NCBI GenBank assembly: GCA_910587595.1
Contig: CAJULQ010000001.1
Span: 186,001-250,000 of the forward strand
Length of the DNA: 64,000 bases
Direction of reading: 5' to 3'
Origin: an uncultured Christensenellaceae bacterium
GTDB taxonomy: Bacteria > Bacillota > Clostridia > Christensenellales > Pumilibacteraceae
The number at the start of each line of letters is the position of its first letter. Position 1 is the first letter of the stretch. Shown here one piece after another: positions 40,837-51,700 of this stretch. The notes under the pieces were generated by a model. It saw only the letters and a program-made list of their open reading frames with translations. It was not told the DNA's origin and did not search any database. The translations under genes were made by a program, and so were the position numbers.

Positions 40837-42531
40837 TTATATGCGCACGGCGTCTAACATGCGGTCGCAATTTTTATACACGAGCGCATAACTGCCCGCC
40901 GCCGCGCCCAGCCCCAGCGCCAAAAGCACCGCCCACATGGCCGCCATGGCAGCCGTCGCGCCCGCCGCACGGAATACGCCGATATACGTTGCCGCGCCCG
41001 CTACCGCCAACAAGAGCGAAACAAGCAATGCCGCCAACACGGCGAGCAACACGTTTTTGTTGTGTTTCATCACTTCGTTGGGCGTCACCCACTGCAGTTT
41101 GGGGTGCGCCATATCGAGATATATGCCGAAATGCACAAACGCGAACACCACCAAAGGCAAGAACACAAGCGAGCACAGAAAGAACGAAACATCGAAATCC
41201 ACAATGGCCATGACTACCGCGCCCAATAGCGACGAAACCATACCTATCGCCAAATACACATACGATTTGGCGCGTACTTGCGTTTTATAGTCTACGGGCA
41301 TCAAGCGGCAATAATAGAACTTTTCGCCCTCGCGGGAAAAGGCCGTGCTCGGCGCGCTGTTGGTGCCCACGCTCATGAATATAAGCATCCAAAGCATGAG
41401 CATGCGCAACACAACGGATAAGATCTGCGTGGCCTCGGCCGAGAGCGCCTCGCCCGCTTGCGCCGCATCGCCGGCCACGGAAGAAACGTTTACCGAATAT
41501 CCCACAAAGGCCACCAAGATAGGACACATCACAATGCCCAACAAACAGTTGAGCGCAAAGCTGGGCGTGCGCGATATCTCCCGCCATTCCTTTTTCATGA
41601 GCGCCTTGAGAACGCCCGAACCGCGGTACTGCCCCGCCGCTATCTTGCGCTTAGAAGAACCTTCGAGTTGCCCCGCCGCGCCTCTGCGATACACGGTCGC
41701 GCTGACTAAAAGCGCAATACCGCCCACAGCCACGATACTGCCGATACAGATAAAGAAATTGACGGCAAACGACGTCGCGCTACCCAAACCGAACACAACG
41801 TCGCCCGTCATGGCGCGCGCCAACGCGTACAGCGGATACACCGAATTGGCAATCGCCACGAAAATGTGCTGTATGGCCGCAAGATCCACCGTTTCGGGGT
41901 CTATGTTCTGCATTTTGGAAACGCCCATGTAATACACCGTGAAAAAGGCGCCGAACAATAACAGCACGAATATCGACCCAAGCGCGCCGCGATTGCGGAA
42001 AAAGGAAACGATATACATGATGGGCACGGAAACCACCGCCGCCACAAACAAAGGAATGGCGGGCGTGCACAGCACGGCAACGGGCAACAGCACGTAAAAT
42101 TGCGCGGGTGCATGCATGACAACGCCGGCCGCAATCAAGCAAGGCACCAACAAAAGCGCGGCAACGCACAGCTCGGTAACATACACCACCATGAGTTTGG
42201 CCGCAAACACGGCCGACGGCTTCACGGGCAACGTCAGAAAAAATTCAGTGTCGCGCGAAAAGTATAAACTTGTGAGCACGGTAACGATACCGAACACCAA
42301 CACCACCATAAGTCCGCACAGCAAGATAAGCGCCACAAATTCGCTTTGCAACGAAAAATCGGCAAACGCGCCGCCCATCAAAACAATGGTAAAAATAAAC
42401 GCGGCCGCGATCACGGCATACGAAACCGCCAAACCCGCTATCCAGGCAATGCGCCTTTTATTGCCTTTAGCGGGGTCTTTGCGCAACATATTTTTCAGTT
42501 GCAACCGAAAAACGAGCCAAAAATTACGCAT
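40837..42531 (-). CDS. ABC-2 type exporter permease
   Basis: The 564-residue protein is an integral membrane protein with about 12 predicted helices. It starts with a cytoplasmic LQLKNMLRKDPAKGNKRR and helices near 30-50 and 68-90. The segment SRDTEFFLTLPVKPSAVFAAK near residue 95 is typical of large ABC-2 permeases that pair with one ATPase. The start overlaps the ATPase gene by 8 bases. The cargo is unknown; peptide, antibiotic or lipid export are all possible. Confidence 0.85.
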   Translation of the reverse strand: MRNFWLVFRLQLKNMLRKDPAKGNKRRIAWIAGLAVSYAVIAAAFIFTIVLMGGAFADFSLQSEFVALILLCGLMVVLVFGIVTVLTSLYFSRDTEFFLTLPVKPSAVFAAKLMVVYVTELCVAALLLVPCLIAAGVVMHAPAQFYVLLPVAVLCTPAIPLFVAAVVSVPIMYIVSFFRNRGALGSIFVLLLFGAFFTVYYMGVSKMQNIDPETVDLAAIQHIFVAIANSVYPLYALARAMTGDVVFGLGSATSFAVNFFICIGSIVAVGGIALLVSATVYRRGAAGQLEGSSKRKIAAGQYRGSGVLKALMKKEWREISRTPSFALNCLLGIVMCPILVAFVGYSVNVSSVAGDAAQAGEALSAEATQILSVVLRMLMLWMLIFMSVGTNSAPSTAFSREGEKFYYCRLMPVDYKTQVRAKSYVYLAIGMVSSLLGAVVMAIVDFDVSFFLCSLVFLPLVVFAFVHFGIYLDMAHPKLQWVTPNEVMKHNKNVLLAVLAALLVSLLLAVAGAATYIGVFRAAGATAAMAAMWAVLLALGLGAAAGSYALVYKNCDRMLDAVRI

Positions 42532-43255
42532 GCTCGCCTCCCGCCACCGAAAGGAAAATATCCTCCAGCGTTTTATCCCCTTGCGCGGCTTTCAGTTCGT
42601 CCAGATCGCCCACCATGATGAGCTCGCCTTTTACGATAATGCCCACACGATCGCACAACTTTTCGGCCACTTCCAATACGTGCGTGGAAAAGAACACCGT
42701 TTTGCCCGCATTGCAATGTTCGCGCATGAGTTCTTTGAGTTCATATGCCGATTGCGGATCCAAACCCGTCATCGGCTCGTCGAGCACCCACAGATCGGGA
42801 TCGTGAATGAGCGCCCCGATAATATTGATTTTTTGTTTCATGCCGTGCGAATAGGTGCGTATCTGCGTGTCGAACGCGTCGCGTAAAGCAAACCGATCCA
42901 ACAAACGGTCGGCGCGCTCTTTGCGGGCCGCCACGTCTACCCCGTAAATATCCGCCAAAAAATCCACATACTCGCGCCCCGTGAGTTTATCGAACAGTAT
43001 GTGACTATCCGACACATAGCCTATGTGGCGCTTGGCCGCCATGGCTTGCGATTTTACGTCGCACCCGCACACGGAGATCTTGCCCGTGTCATACGGCAAT
43101 ATGCCCGTAAGCAATTTGATGGTGGTGGTTTTGCCCGCGCCGTTGGGACCCAAAAATCCGAAGATCTCGCCCGGACGCAACTCCAACTGCAGATCGCTTA
43201 CCGCTTTTACGTTGCTTTTTCCGTACGACTTGCTCAAGTGTTCTATTTTCAACAT
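42524..43255 (-). CDS. ABC transporter ATP-binding protein
   Basis: The 243 residues contain Walker A LGPNGAGKTTTIKLL, the Q-loop region, and the D-loop/Walker B WVLDEPMTGLDPQS. The signature loop reads YSHGMKQK, near the LSGGQ consensus of the ABC-2 (CcmA/NatA-like) group. It is paired with the downstream permease. A promoter (43290-43319) and AAGGAGGA ribosome site precede ATG 43255. Confidence 0.93.
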   Translation of the reverse strand: MLKIEHLSKSYGKSNVKAVSDLQLELRPGEIFGFLGPNGAGKTTTIKLLTGILPYDTGKISVCGCDVKSQAMAAKRHIGYVSDSHILFDKLTGREYVDFLADIYGVDVAARKERADRLLDRFALRDAFDTQIRTYSHGMKQKINIIGALIHDPDLWVLDEPMTGLDPQSAYELKELMREHCNAGKTVFFSTHVLEVAEKLCDRVGIIVKGELIMVGDLDELKAAQGDKTLEDIFLSVAGGEHA

Positions 43256-43289
43256 AAGCCCGTCCTCCTTTTTCGCTCCTTACGAAAAA

Positions 43290-43319
43290 AGTATACGCTT
43301 ATCGCGAATTTATTGTCAA
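43290..43319 (-). promoter_or_regulatory. SigA promoter of the ABC-2 exporter operon
   Basis: TTGACA at 43319-43314 and TATACT at 43295-43290 are 18 bases apart. Confidence 0.75.
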
Positions 43320-43350
43320 GCATAAATGCGGGTATAACAGGAACGACATG

Positions 43351-43388
43351 AAAAAATGCGCCTCGCGTTTTGTCGAAGCGCATTTTTA
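43351..43388 (-). terminator. terminator of the zinc-ribbon membrane protein gene
   Basis: A 10-bp stem (AAAAATGCGC with GCGCATTTTT) is followed by T residues, 13 bases after the stop codon. Confidence 0.8.
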
Positions 43389-43400
43389 TATGCCTATTTT

Positions 43401-45584
43401 TTATGCCTTGGCTTGGGCGGCAGACAGTGTAAGCCCCTTATCTTTTTTACTCAGCAAAGAGCGCCACACCGATGCGATAACAAACCCGACAACGCCGAGC
43501 GCCGCCGCCACGATGAGCAAAACGTTCCAACCGAACCGCGCGCCCAGCACGAGGTCTTCGGCTATGGAATTGCCCATCACCGCAAAGGGCACGGACGCGC
43601 CGAACACCGCCGCGATCCCTAAAGCGACAAGTCCCGTATACAGCATGCTTTTGTCTTTCTCCGCAAGATCGGCAATGCTTTGCATGATGCGGCAAAGCGC
43701 CGCCACCACGGCTGCGGCAAACAGCACATTGGCCGCAAACAGCAACCACGACGCCGCTTTCATAGGCGCGGCATAATCGGCGTTGGCCTCTTCGGCATAG
43801 CACAGCACCATGGGCGAAAGCATATAGCGCAACAAAAATTGCTTAAATTTCCTATCTTCGGGGCTGTCTTGCGATCCGTCCGTCGTCAAATATTCGCGCA
43901 ACACAGTGTCTATATCCGCGGCAAGAAGTTTATTGCCCTCGGCGTCAATAAGCCATTTGTTGACATCCCCGTTTCCGTTCTCGAATACGTCGGCCATGCC
44001 GCCGTACAGTTCTTCGATGGGAATACCCGTTTTTACGTCGCTGTCTTTATACGATACCGTTAACACGTCGGTCGCGGCAAATACGGCCGTTAAAATCACC
44101 AGCACGCCGCACACCGCTCTGCGCAATTGCACGCCGAGCGCGGGACGCGGTTGTTTTTCGATCGTGTATTTGCACACGGCGATCCCCGCCAAAGACACGC
44201 CGCCCAATATAAGGAGCGCAATCGAACCGATGGCCAACGTGCCGCCCGTCAATAGGAAGGAAAACGCCAAGGCGGCAAGCAAGGCAAAGGCCAACGATTC
44301 GTGCTTGTATGTTCCCGTGCGTTTGTTACGCGCCACTAAAATGGCATGCACGAGCGACAATACAAAGAAAGTAAGCGCCGTTGCCATAACGGCCAACGAG
44401 GACACGCCCCACAAAACCACTTGCCCCACAAGATCGGGCGTACGGTTTTCTTTGGTGATAGATACGCGCAGCACGCCGAAATCTTGTATTGCCTTTTGCA
44501 GATCGTCGTAGTCGCCCTCTTGCACAAACGCGGCAAGATCCTTTTGCATTTCCGCTTCGGTGGGCGTGTCGATCAGATAATATAAGCCGCGCACGGCCTC
44601 AAAGCCCGTTACCGAACAGTCGATGCTCGACAGCTCCACTTCCGCTTTGAATAGGCCGAAGAAACTCGTAACGAACATTGCCAATAGCACCACGGGAACG
44701 GCAATCGCGCGCCACAACCAATACGTGCGGCTCGCCTCTTTGGGTTTTTCCGCGGGTTTTTCTTGTAGCGCCGCTTTAGGTTGCTCGGCGGGTTTTTCAT
44801 CCGCCACGGCAACTTTGATTTCTTCCGTAGGCTTTTCGTCCGCTACCGCGGGTTTGGTTTCTTCCGCGGGTTTTTCTTCCACCGCTACGGCTTTGGGTTG
44901 CTCCGCAGGTTTTTCCTCTACGGTTGCAACTTTGACTTCTTCCGCGGGTTTTTCCTCTGCTACTACGGGTTTGATCTCTTCTGCGGGCTTTTCATCCGCC
45001 GCGGCTTTTTGCTCTTGCGCGGCTTTGGGCGCGGGTTTCTTTCTTGTTGTCGGTTTCTTGGCGGGCGCTTGTTCTTGCGGCGCTACCGACGCCGTTTCCG
45101 CTACGGTAGACGCGCTTTCCGCTTTGGCCGCGTCCGTTTTTGCCGCAACAGTCCGCTTGCGCGCGGTCGTGCCGCTCTTGGCCGTTGTGCCGCCGCTTTT
45201 AGTCGTTGCCCCGCCGCTTTTGGCTGTGGTCGTGCTCTTTTTGGTTGCCGTACCGCTTTTGGCCGACGCGGCGCTCTTTTCCGAAACGTCCGCCTTTGCG
45301 CCGCCCGCGCTCTTGGCCGTAGCGGCGCGCTTGCGCGGCGGTTTTTCGTCGGCAAACGAATAGCCGCAGTCCGCGCAAAAACTCGCTTCGTCGGGCACTA
45401 CTTTGCCGCATTTCGGGCAAGGTTTGCCGCTTGTGGGGTATCCGCACTTATTGCAAAAACGTTCGTTCTTTCCCAAGATCGTGCCGCATTGTCTGCATTG
45501 CTTGGTTTCCAGCCGCGCGCCGCATTGCGCGCAATGCAGTGCGTCGTTTTTATTTTTGGCGCCGCATAAGTTGCATAAAACCAT
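43401..45584 (-). CDS. triple zinc-ribbon, repeat-linker, multi-pass membrane protein of unknown function
   Basis: This 727-residue protein has three parts. Residues 1-80 hold six CxxC pairs in three zinc ribbons (CNLCG/CAQCG, CRQCG/CNKCG, CPKCG/CADCG). Residues 85-290 form a low-complexity linker rich in K, T, A and S, then about seven tandem units resembling EEKPAEExKxxxV. Residues 290-727 contain six or more membrane helices with extracytoplasmic loops, including one around DYDDLQKAIQDFGVL. No enzymatic motif is seen. The gene is monocistronic with its own SigA promoter. Zinc-ribbon membrane proteins of this type are common but uncharacterised in Clostridia. The start is ATG 45584; a GGAGGAAGG lies 15 bases upstream, which is somewhat far. 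Confidence 0.8.
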   Translation of the reverse strand: MVLCNLCGAKNKNDALHCAQCGARLETKQCRQCGTILGKNERFCNKCGYPTSGKPCPKCGKVVPDEASFCADCGYSFADEKPPRKRAATAKSAGGAKADVSEKSAASAKSGTATKKSTTTAKSGGATTKSGGTTAKSGTTARKRTVAAKTDAAKAESASTVAETASVAPQEQAPAKKPTTRKKPAPKAAQEQKAAADEKPAEEIKPVVAEEKPAEEVKVATVEEKPAEQPKAVAVEEKPAEETKPAVADEKPTEEIKVAVADEKPAEQPKAALQEKPAEKPKEASRTYWLWRAIAVPVVLLAMFVTSFFGLFKAEVELSSIDCSVTGFEAVRGLYYLIDTPTEAEMQKDLAAFVQEGDYDDLQKAIQDFGVLRVSITKENRTPDLVGQVVLWGVSSLAVMATALTFFVLSLVHAILVARNKRTGTYKHESLAFALLAALAFSFLLTGGTLAIGSIALLILGGVSLAGIAVCKYTIEKQPRPALGVQLRRAVCGVLVILTAVFAATDVLTVSYKDSDVKTGIPIEELYGGMADVFENGNGDVNKWLIDAEGNKLLAADIDTVLREYLTTDGSQDSPEDRKFKQFLLRYMLSPMVLCYAEEANADYAAPMKAASWLLFAANVLFAAAVVAALCRIMQSIADLAEKDKSMLYTGLVALGIAAVFGASVPFAVMGNSIAEDLVLGARFGWNVLLIVAAALGVVGFVIASVWRSLLSKKDKGLTLSAAQAKA
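44743..45003 (-). repeat. tandem coding repeat of about 39-42 bp units
   Basis: About seven units encode the 13-14-residue EKPAEE-based motif in the linker of the zinc-ribbon protein. The units vary at individual codons, so they are degenerate and not a recent perfect expansion. Confidence 0.75.
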
Positions 45585-45650
45585 CTCTTCTTTTTCCTTC
45601 CTCCGTTATGAAATTGTAGCACAAGTTCTTACAAACTATTTAGTTATATA

Positions 45651-45679
45651 AGTATACACTTTTTTGTCTGTATTGTCAA
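45651..45679 (-). promoter_or_regulatory. SigA promoter of the zinc-ribbon membrane protein gene
   Basis: TTGACA at 45679-45674 and TATACT at 45656-45651 are 17 bases apart, with a 65-nt leader before the start codon. Confidence 0.85.
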
Positions 45680-45711
45680 TACTCCCACAAAAAATAGTAA
45701 AAAAATCGGCC

Positions 45712-45751
45712 AAAAAAATGCGCTCCCGTTTTTTCGGTAAGCGCATTTTTT
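45712..45751 (-). terminator. terminator of the glucan-synthase-like gene
   Basis: An 11-bp stem (AAAAATGCGCT with AGCGCATTTTT) carries a run of T on the far side, 20 bases after the stop codon. Confidence 0.8.
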
Positions 45752-45770
45752 ACGTAATGCAGCGTTAAGA

Positions 45771-48700
45771 TCAATGCGGCAAGCGCACCACGGCGATCTC
45801 CTTGCCTACCAATCCTTTGGTGAGTTTGAGCGCCGACGTGTTGTATACCACCTCGCCGATTCGCACGCGCCATTCGCCGCGGCCGCTGCCGTTTACGATC
45901 TTTATGCGGATAATATCGCCCTCAAACCGCACGCGCACGTTCAATTCTTTGGTGTCGGCCGGCAAATGCGGCGAAAAGCGCAACACGTCGCCACGCACGG
46001 AAATACCCGCGTATTGCTCGATCAGGCATTGATACAGCCAAGACGCCGAACCCGTGTACCACGTCCAGCCGCCCTTACCCGCCAGATCGCCGGCGTACAC
46101 GTCGGCCGCCGAAACGTACGGCTCCACGCTGTAGGCGATCGCCTCTTGCTCGGTGCGCGTTCGGTGCGCGGGCGAAAGCCAACGCAACAGTTTGCACGCG
46201 CGCTCGGTCTGCCCCGCGCAAAACAGCGCATATACATACCAAACCGCGGCTTGCGTGTATTGCCCGCCGTTTTCGCGCACGCCTTGGGGATAGTTGCCGA
46301 TATACCCCACGCCGTCGGGCGACGAAAAAGGCGGATCGAACAGTTTTATGATCTTGTGTTCGCCGTCGCACAAAAGCTCGAACGCACTGTCGAGCGCGGC
46401 GTTTTTTTGCTCGGCATTGCCGATACCCGCCAACACGCTCCAACTTTGCGTGAGCAGATCTATGCGGCACGCGTCCGCTTGCGGCGCGCCCAAAATGCGG
46501 CCGTCGTCGGTATATGCGCGATAAAACCGACCGTCGCCGAACGCCGCGCACACCGCCGCATATAAATCTTTGGCCCTTTCTCGCAAGCGCGCGCACGTTT
46601 CCACGTCTTTCACATACGGCAAAAACATGTCGATGGCTTTATACAAAAACATGGTGCACCACACGCTTTCGCCCACGCCCGCGGCGCCCACTTTGTCCAT
46701 GGCGTCGTTCCAATCGCCGCCCCGCATGCGCACCAATCCGTGCGCGCCGAAATCGCAAGACACCGCGATCGCCCGCAAGCAGTGCTCTCGCAGCGACGCG
46801 TGCTCCACCGAATATTCCGCCGCCGTATACACCGACGCGTCTTGCGGCGCAATGGGCACGTCGCGCAAAAAGGGCACGCTCTCGTCGAACACGGCCGTAT
46901 CGCCGGTGTGCGCGGCATAGGCGCAAGCCGTGTATACCAGCCACAGTCTATCGTCGCAAACGTGGGTGCGCACCCCCACGGCGGGCGGGTGCCACCAATG
47001 CTGCACGTCGCCCTCCTTGAATTGGTGGCGGGCGCATTCGAGAATGTGCGACCTTGTCAGCGCGGGGTCGCAATACAGTAGCGCCAACGCGTCTTGCAAT
47101 TGATCGCGGAAACCGTAGGCGCCGCTCACTTGGTAAAAGCCCGTGCGCGCCGCAAACCGACTGTTATATACTTGATAGGGCAACCATTCGGTGAGATAGC
47201 CGTATTCGCCGTCGAATGTGATTCGCGGCAACCGTTTATAGAACAACGCGGCTTGCGTTGCTTGCTCTTCTATGTCCGCAAAGTCCTCGACCGCCGCGGC
47301 CGACAGCGAAAAGCGCAACGTTACGCTTTCGCCCGCCGCCAATCGCACGGGCGCGGCAACGCCCCAAAAATGACGGCAACGCGAAAGATCGCGATATAGC
47401 CGCACTTCCCCGTCGGCTATGTCGGCGCCTACGGGCAACGCCAAACCGTCGCAACATAGGTGCGCCTCGCAACCGCTTGCCGCGCTTACAATGCGCACGC
47501 CGTTTTGCACGTTTTCGGCACGCAGCGACGCCGCCGTATTGCGCCGAAAATCGCCCAACACCGCTTTTACGGCGCACACCGCCGTAAACTCTACGGCCGC
47601 GGCGTTGCCGTTGCGCACCGTGAGTTCGTAGATCTTGCGGCTTTGTTGCCTTGCTATAAACACTTTGCAGTGCGCTTGCACGCCGCGATACACCGAATAA
47701 AAGTCGGTGTGCCCCAAAGCGTGCACCGTGCCGTACACGCCTTTACTGAGCGGACGGGCGGTCACGCTTCGGCTTTCCGTGTCGGACACGATGGCCAACA
47801 ATTCCGAAACGGCGTCGCCCACGGGATCATTGCTCCACTCGGTGAATTTATACTGTCGGGCGTTTTCGCCGAACGTGAAACCGCCGCCGCTTTCGGACAC
47901 CACCGTGCCCACCTCGCCGTTACCCATGATATTGCACCACGGCGCGGGCGTATCCGTGCGCGGCAACACATAGGCGCCGTCGGCGGCAAATCCGCCGTAG
48001 CCCAACGCTTTTTTGATAGGCGGCAACAGCGCGCATAGCGTCGCCTCGTCCTTTTCCCGTCGGGCGGCGGTATACGTTGTTTGTTTGGGTTTTTCTTTAT
48101 CGGCAACATACGGCACGAGTTTGCCGCCCGCCACTTTCACTCTGCTTTGCTCGATGGGCAAAGGCGCGTGCTTTTTAAGCGCCGCATACTGTTCGGCAGA
48201 ACACTGCAACACGCAAATGCGGCACCCCTCGGCATCGCCGCGAATGCCCGAACGCTCCACGGCATGCTCGGCATCGAAAAACAACGTGGGATATTCGCCT
48301 TTATACTTGCGGCAAAACAACACCGTATGAAAACGAAATCCCGCCGCATACAGTAGTCGCAGATCGGACAGCGTGCGCGACAGCGCGCACAGCGTTCGTT
48401 CGGTGATCTCTATGGCAACCGTTTGTTTGTCGGGCGGCACGTCACCGTGCATGCACGCGCCCCACTCGCCGCGCGCCAACTGCCCCGCCGTTTTGCGGGC
48501 GTAGGAAGACACTGCGCGCGACAAAGACAGCGCCGCCCCTTTATACCGCGCCACGCAATCGGCGGCCGCCAAGCGCACGGCATACTCCGCTTGTTCGGTG
48601 TTTTCCGCCACCGCAAACACGCAAGTATACGAAACCTCTTCGCCCGCGCCCAATTCGGCTTGCCACACGGCCGACAGAACGGGATTGCCGCTTTGCCGCG

Positions 48701-51700
48701 CGTCCGTAGGCCGTCCTCGCCCCGTCAAGGCGCATTTATCGCCGATATACCGCACGCCGCTTTGTTCGGGCACGGTGAGAAGAAGCGCCAAACTTTCGCC
48801 CTTGCGGCGCGCCGCAATCGACCGTTGTTGCTCGTCTTGCTTTGTTTGGATAAACAGCCGCGCGTACGCGGGGTGCGATTCATAGTCTTCTATGCGCGAC
48901 AGTACGGGATCGCCCCACACGGCAAAACGCATGCGGCGTTTACCGCCCGACACATTGCGGTACGACACCGTGACCGTAGCGCCCAGCGGCGCGGGCAACA
49001 CGTGCATTTCGCACGTCCACATGGCATTTTTGTCACGCCCTTGCCACACCGCGCCGTCGCGGGCGGTGAACGCACCGCGCAACAATTCGGCATGCTTGCC
49101 GTCGGTAACCGATACGTGCAAATTTTGCAAAAGGCGTTGCCCGCCGTATTGCAAATACACTTCTTCTTGCGTTGCCACGGCGCTCAACCGCGCGCATTTT
49201 CCGATATACACGCCCTCGTCGGCAAGCGGTTGCGGCTCGCCCGACGTTTTGAACGATTTTTTGCGTTTGGCGCGCGTTAACATACTTTCGCCGCACAACA
49301 GTTGCGCCGCCCGCCACTGCGGCAACGACAGCAACCGCGCGGGCAACGCGTCGTTTTTTACGGCATTGGCGCACGCCGCAATCGTCATGCCTTGATGGTG
49401 CGTCATGTAACTGCGCACGGCAACGCCGTCGCGGTACGATTCGCAGTAGCCGAACGCGCCCGACGCGCCCCGTTCGGCATAGGCGTTCAGCGTGCGGATA
49501 AACGCTTTTTCGCCGCAATACGGCAACGCCAAAAAGGCCGCATACGGCGCAAACGGAGGCTTTTCGGGCACTTGGGAATGGGCGATATCGGGCACGCCGA
49601 ACGCGCGGTATAGATTGCCGCCCGCATCGTCGAACGCTGCGTAGCGACATTCGGACACACCCCACACCTCGCTCTTTTCGCGGCGGGCATAGCGCATATG
49701 CGCGCGCACCGCGCCCCGCATGGCTTGGGCGTACAGCGTATCGGAGGGCGGCGCCGTAAACAGCCGCGCCATCAAATATTCGAACATGCCGCCCGTCCAA
49801 CTGTACACGGTGATCGCCCGCCCCGCGCGCACGCCGTGACGGTCGAGACGGTAAAACGCCTCTTTGGGGATCTTGCCGTATCCGCACGCCAACAAATACG
49901 TGAGCGCGCTTTCGCTCCCCAGTAGATCGTAGTGGTTGGGCGTGGTCGTTTTCTGTTCGTCGTCGTAGCCGATATACAACAGCTTGCGCTTATTGTCCAA
50001 CAACGGCCGAAAATCGGCGGCGGCAATAAGCGCCTCCATGCGGTCGCGCAACGTCCCGTCGGCATAGGTGGTAAGCAGACTGAGCGACGCCAAAAAATTG
50101 CCGCTGTCTACCGTGGACACAAACCGCGCGGGCAGTACGGCAAGGGTGTGGCAATCGTACCAATTATACAAATGCCCGTGCCACTTCTCGCACCGTTCCA
50201 CCGCCGATACGATGCGCTCGGCAAAGGCGAGCAAACGCGCTTTATCTATTAACCCCAACTCGAACGCCGCGGCATACGCCACCAACGCCATGCCGATATT
50301 GGTGGGCGAAGTGCGCGCGCACCACCCCATGCGGTTATCCTCTTGGTAGCAATCGCACGGCAATAAAAATTTTTCTTCTTGCGCGGCAAAGTAGGCAAAC
50401 GTGTGTTTGGCCGCGTCGGTCAAGCGCGCCAACAGCGCGTCGGAAGGTGCGGCCGCGGGCGCCGCTGATAAAGACAATAACCAAGCGGCGGCGATCCCCG
50501 CCAAAAAGAGCGCGGATACGCCGTAATAAAAAGGCGAAAGACCGAACACGGCGGCCGACGCGGTAAACACGATGGCGGCCACGGCGTTAGGCAACAGCGA
50601 CACCTTGCCTTGCGCATGGGCGAACACGCGCCATTCGAGCAATTTTTTGCCCACGCACAACCTATACAGCGTGACGGCCACGGCGCAAACTTTATACGCC
50701 GCCACCGTGGGCAACAACGCCAGATCGATCAAACAGCGCAACCACTCATAAAGCGTTTGCCGCGCGCAATACGGCAAACTGCCGAGGGCGCAAACGGCGC
50801 GCAACAGCATGGGCAACGCCGCCAATACCCACACCGCGGCGGGCACGCCCGTAAACAGCGACAACAGCAAAACGAGCATTTGCGCCACGGGCACGAGCGA
50901 CAAGACGAGATTGGACAAAATGCTCCAACGCGCGGCCACGGGTAACGGCGACGCCACCCGTTCCCCCGCTTTGTTTGTAACGCGCGGCAACACATAGGGC
51001 AACAATTGCCAATCGCCCCGCAACCACCGAAGATCGCGCGTGAAACTTTCGGCAAACGTTTGGGGCACGTCTTCGGCCGCGCACACCGAAGAATCCAAAC
51101 ACCCCGCCGCCGCGCCCTCCGCGTAGTCGTGGCTCAAGATCCGATTGTCGGGAAACAATCCTTCCAACCGCTTATTGAAAAGCGCGATATCGTATATCCC
51201 CTTGCCCGTAAAATTGCCGATACCGAATAGATCGTTAAAAAGATTAAAGGCTTGTTCGCGGTATCGTCCCGGCCCCGTTTCGCCGCCGTACAGCTTGGAA
51301 AAAGGCGATCGGCGCACCCGCGCCTTGCAAGTAAGCGAGAGCACCGCCGTGTCGGCACAATAGGGGTGCGCCTTGGCGCACACCAAAGACACCGCGTCGC
51401 AAAGCACGGTGTCGGCGTCTAACGTAACGGCATATTTCGCCGCGGGACGGGCGCCGAACGTAAGCATAAAATCGCCTTCGCCCGTGAGCACATAGCGGTT
51501 AAAGTCCAGTACGGCGCCCCGTTTCTTTTCATACCCTTGCCAACTTTCTTCGCCGCGGATACGCGCGCGGGCGCGCACCAATACGCACACGCGATCGCGC
51601 AGATCGCCCAATTTTTCGTAGGCCGCGCGCACGGCCTCGTTTAGCGCCGCGTCGTTTTCGGCCGCTATGTTTCCGCTTTTGGGATAATCAAGCAAAACGG

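Noticed and set aside
44743..45003. Possible CRISPR array
   Set aside because: The repeated units are in frame and encode the EKPAEE linker; there are no unique spacers of constant length and no cas genes.
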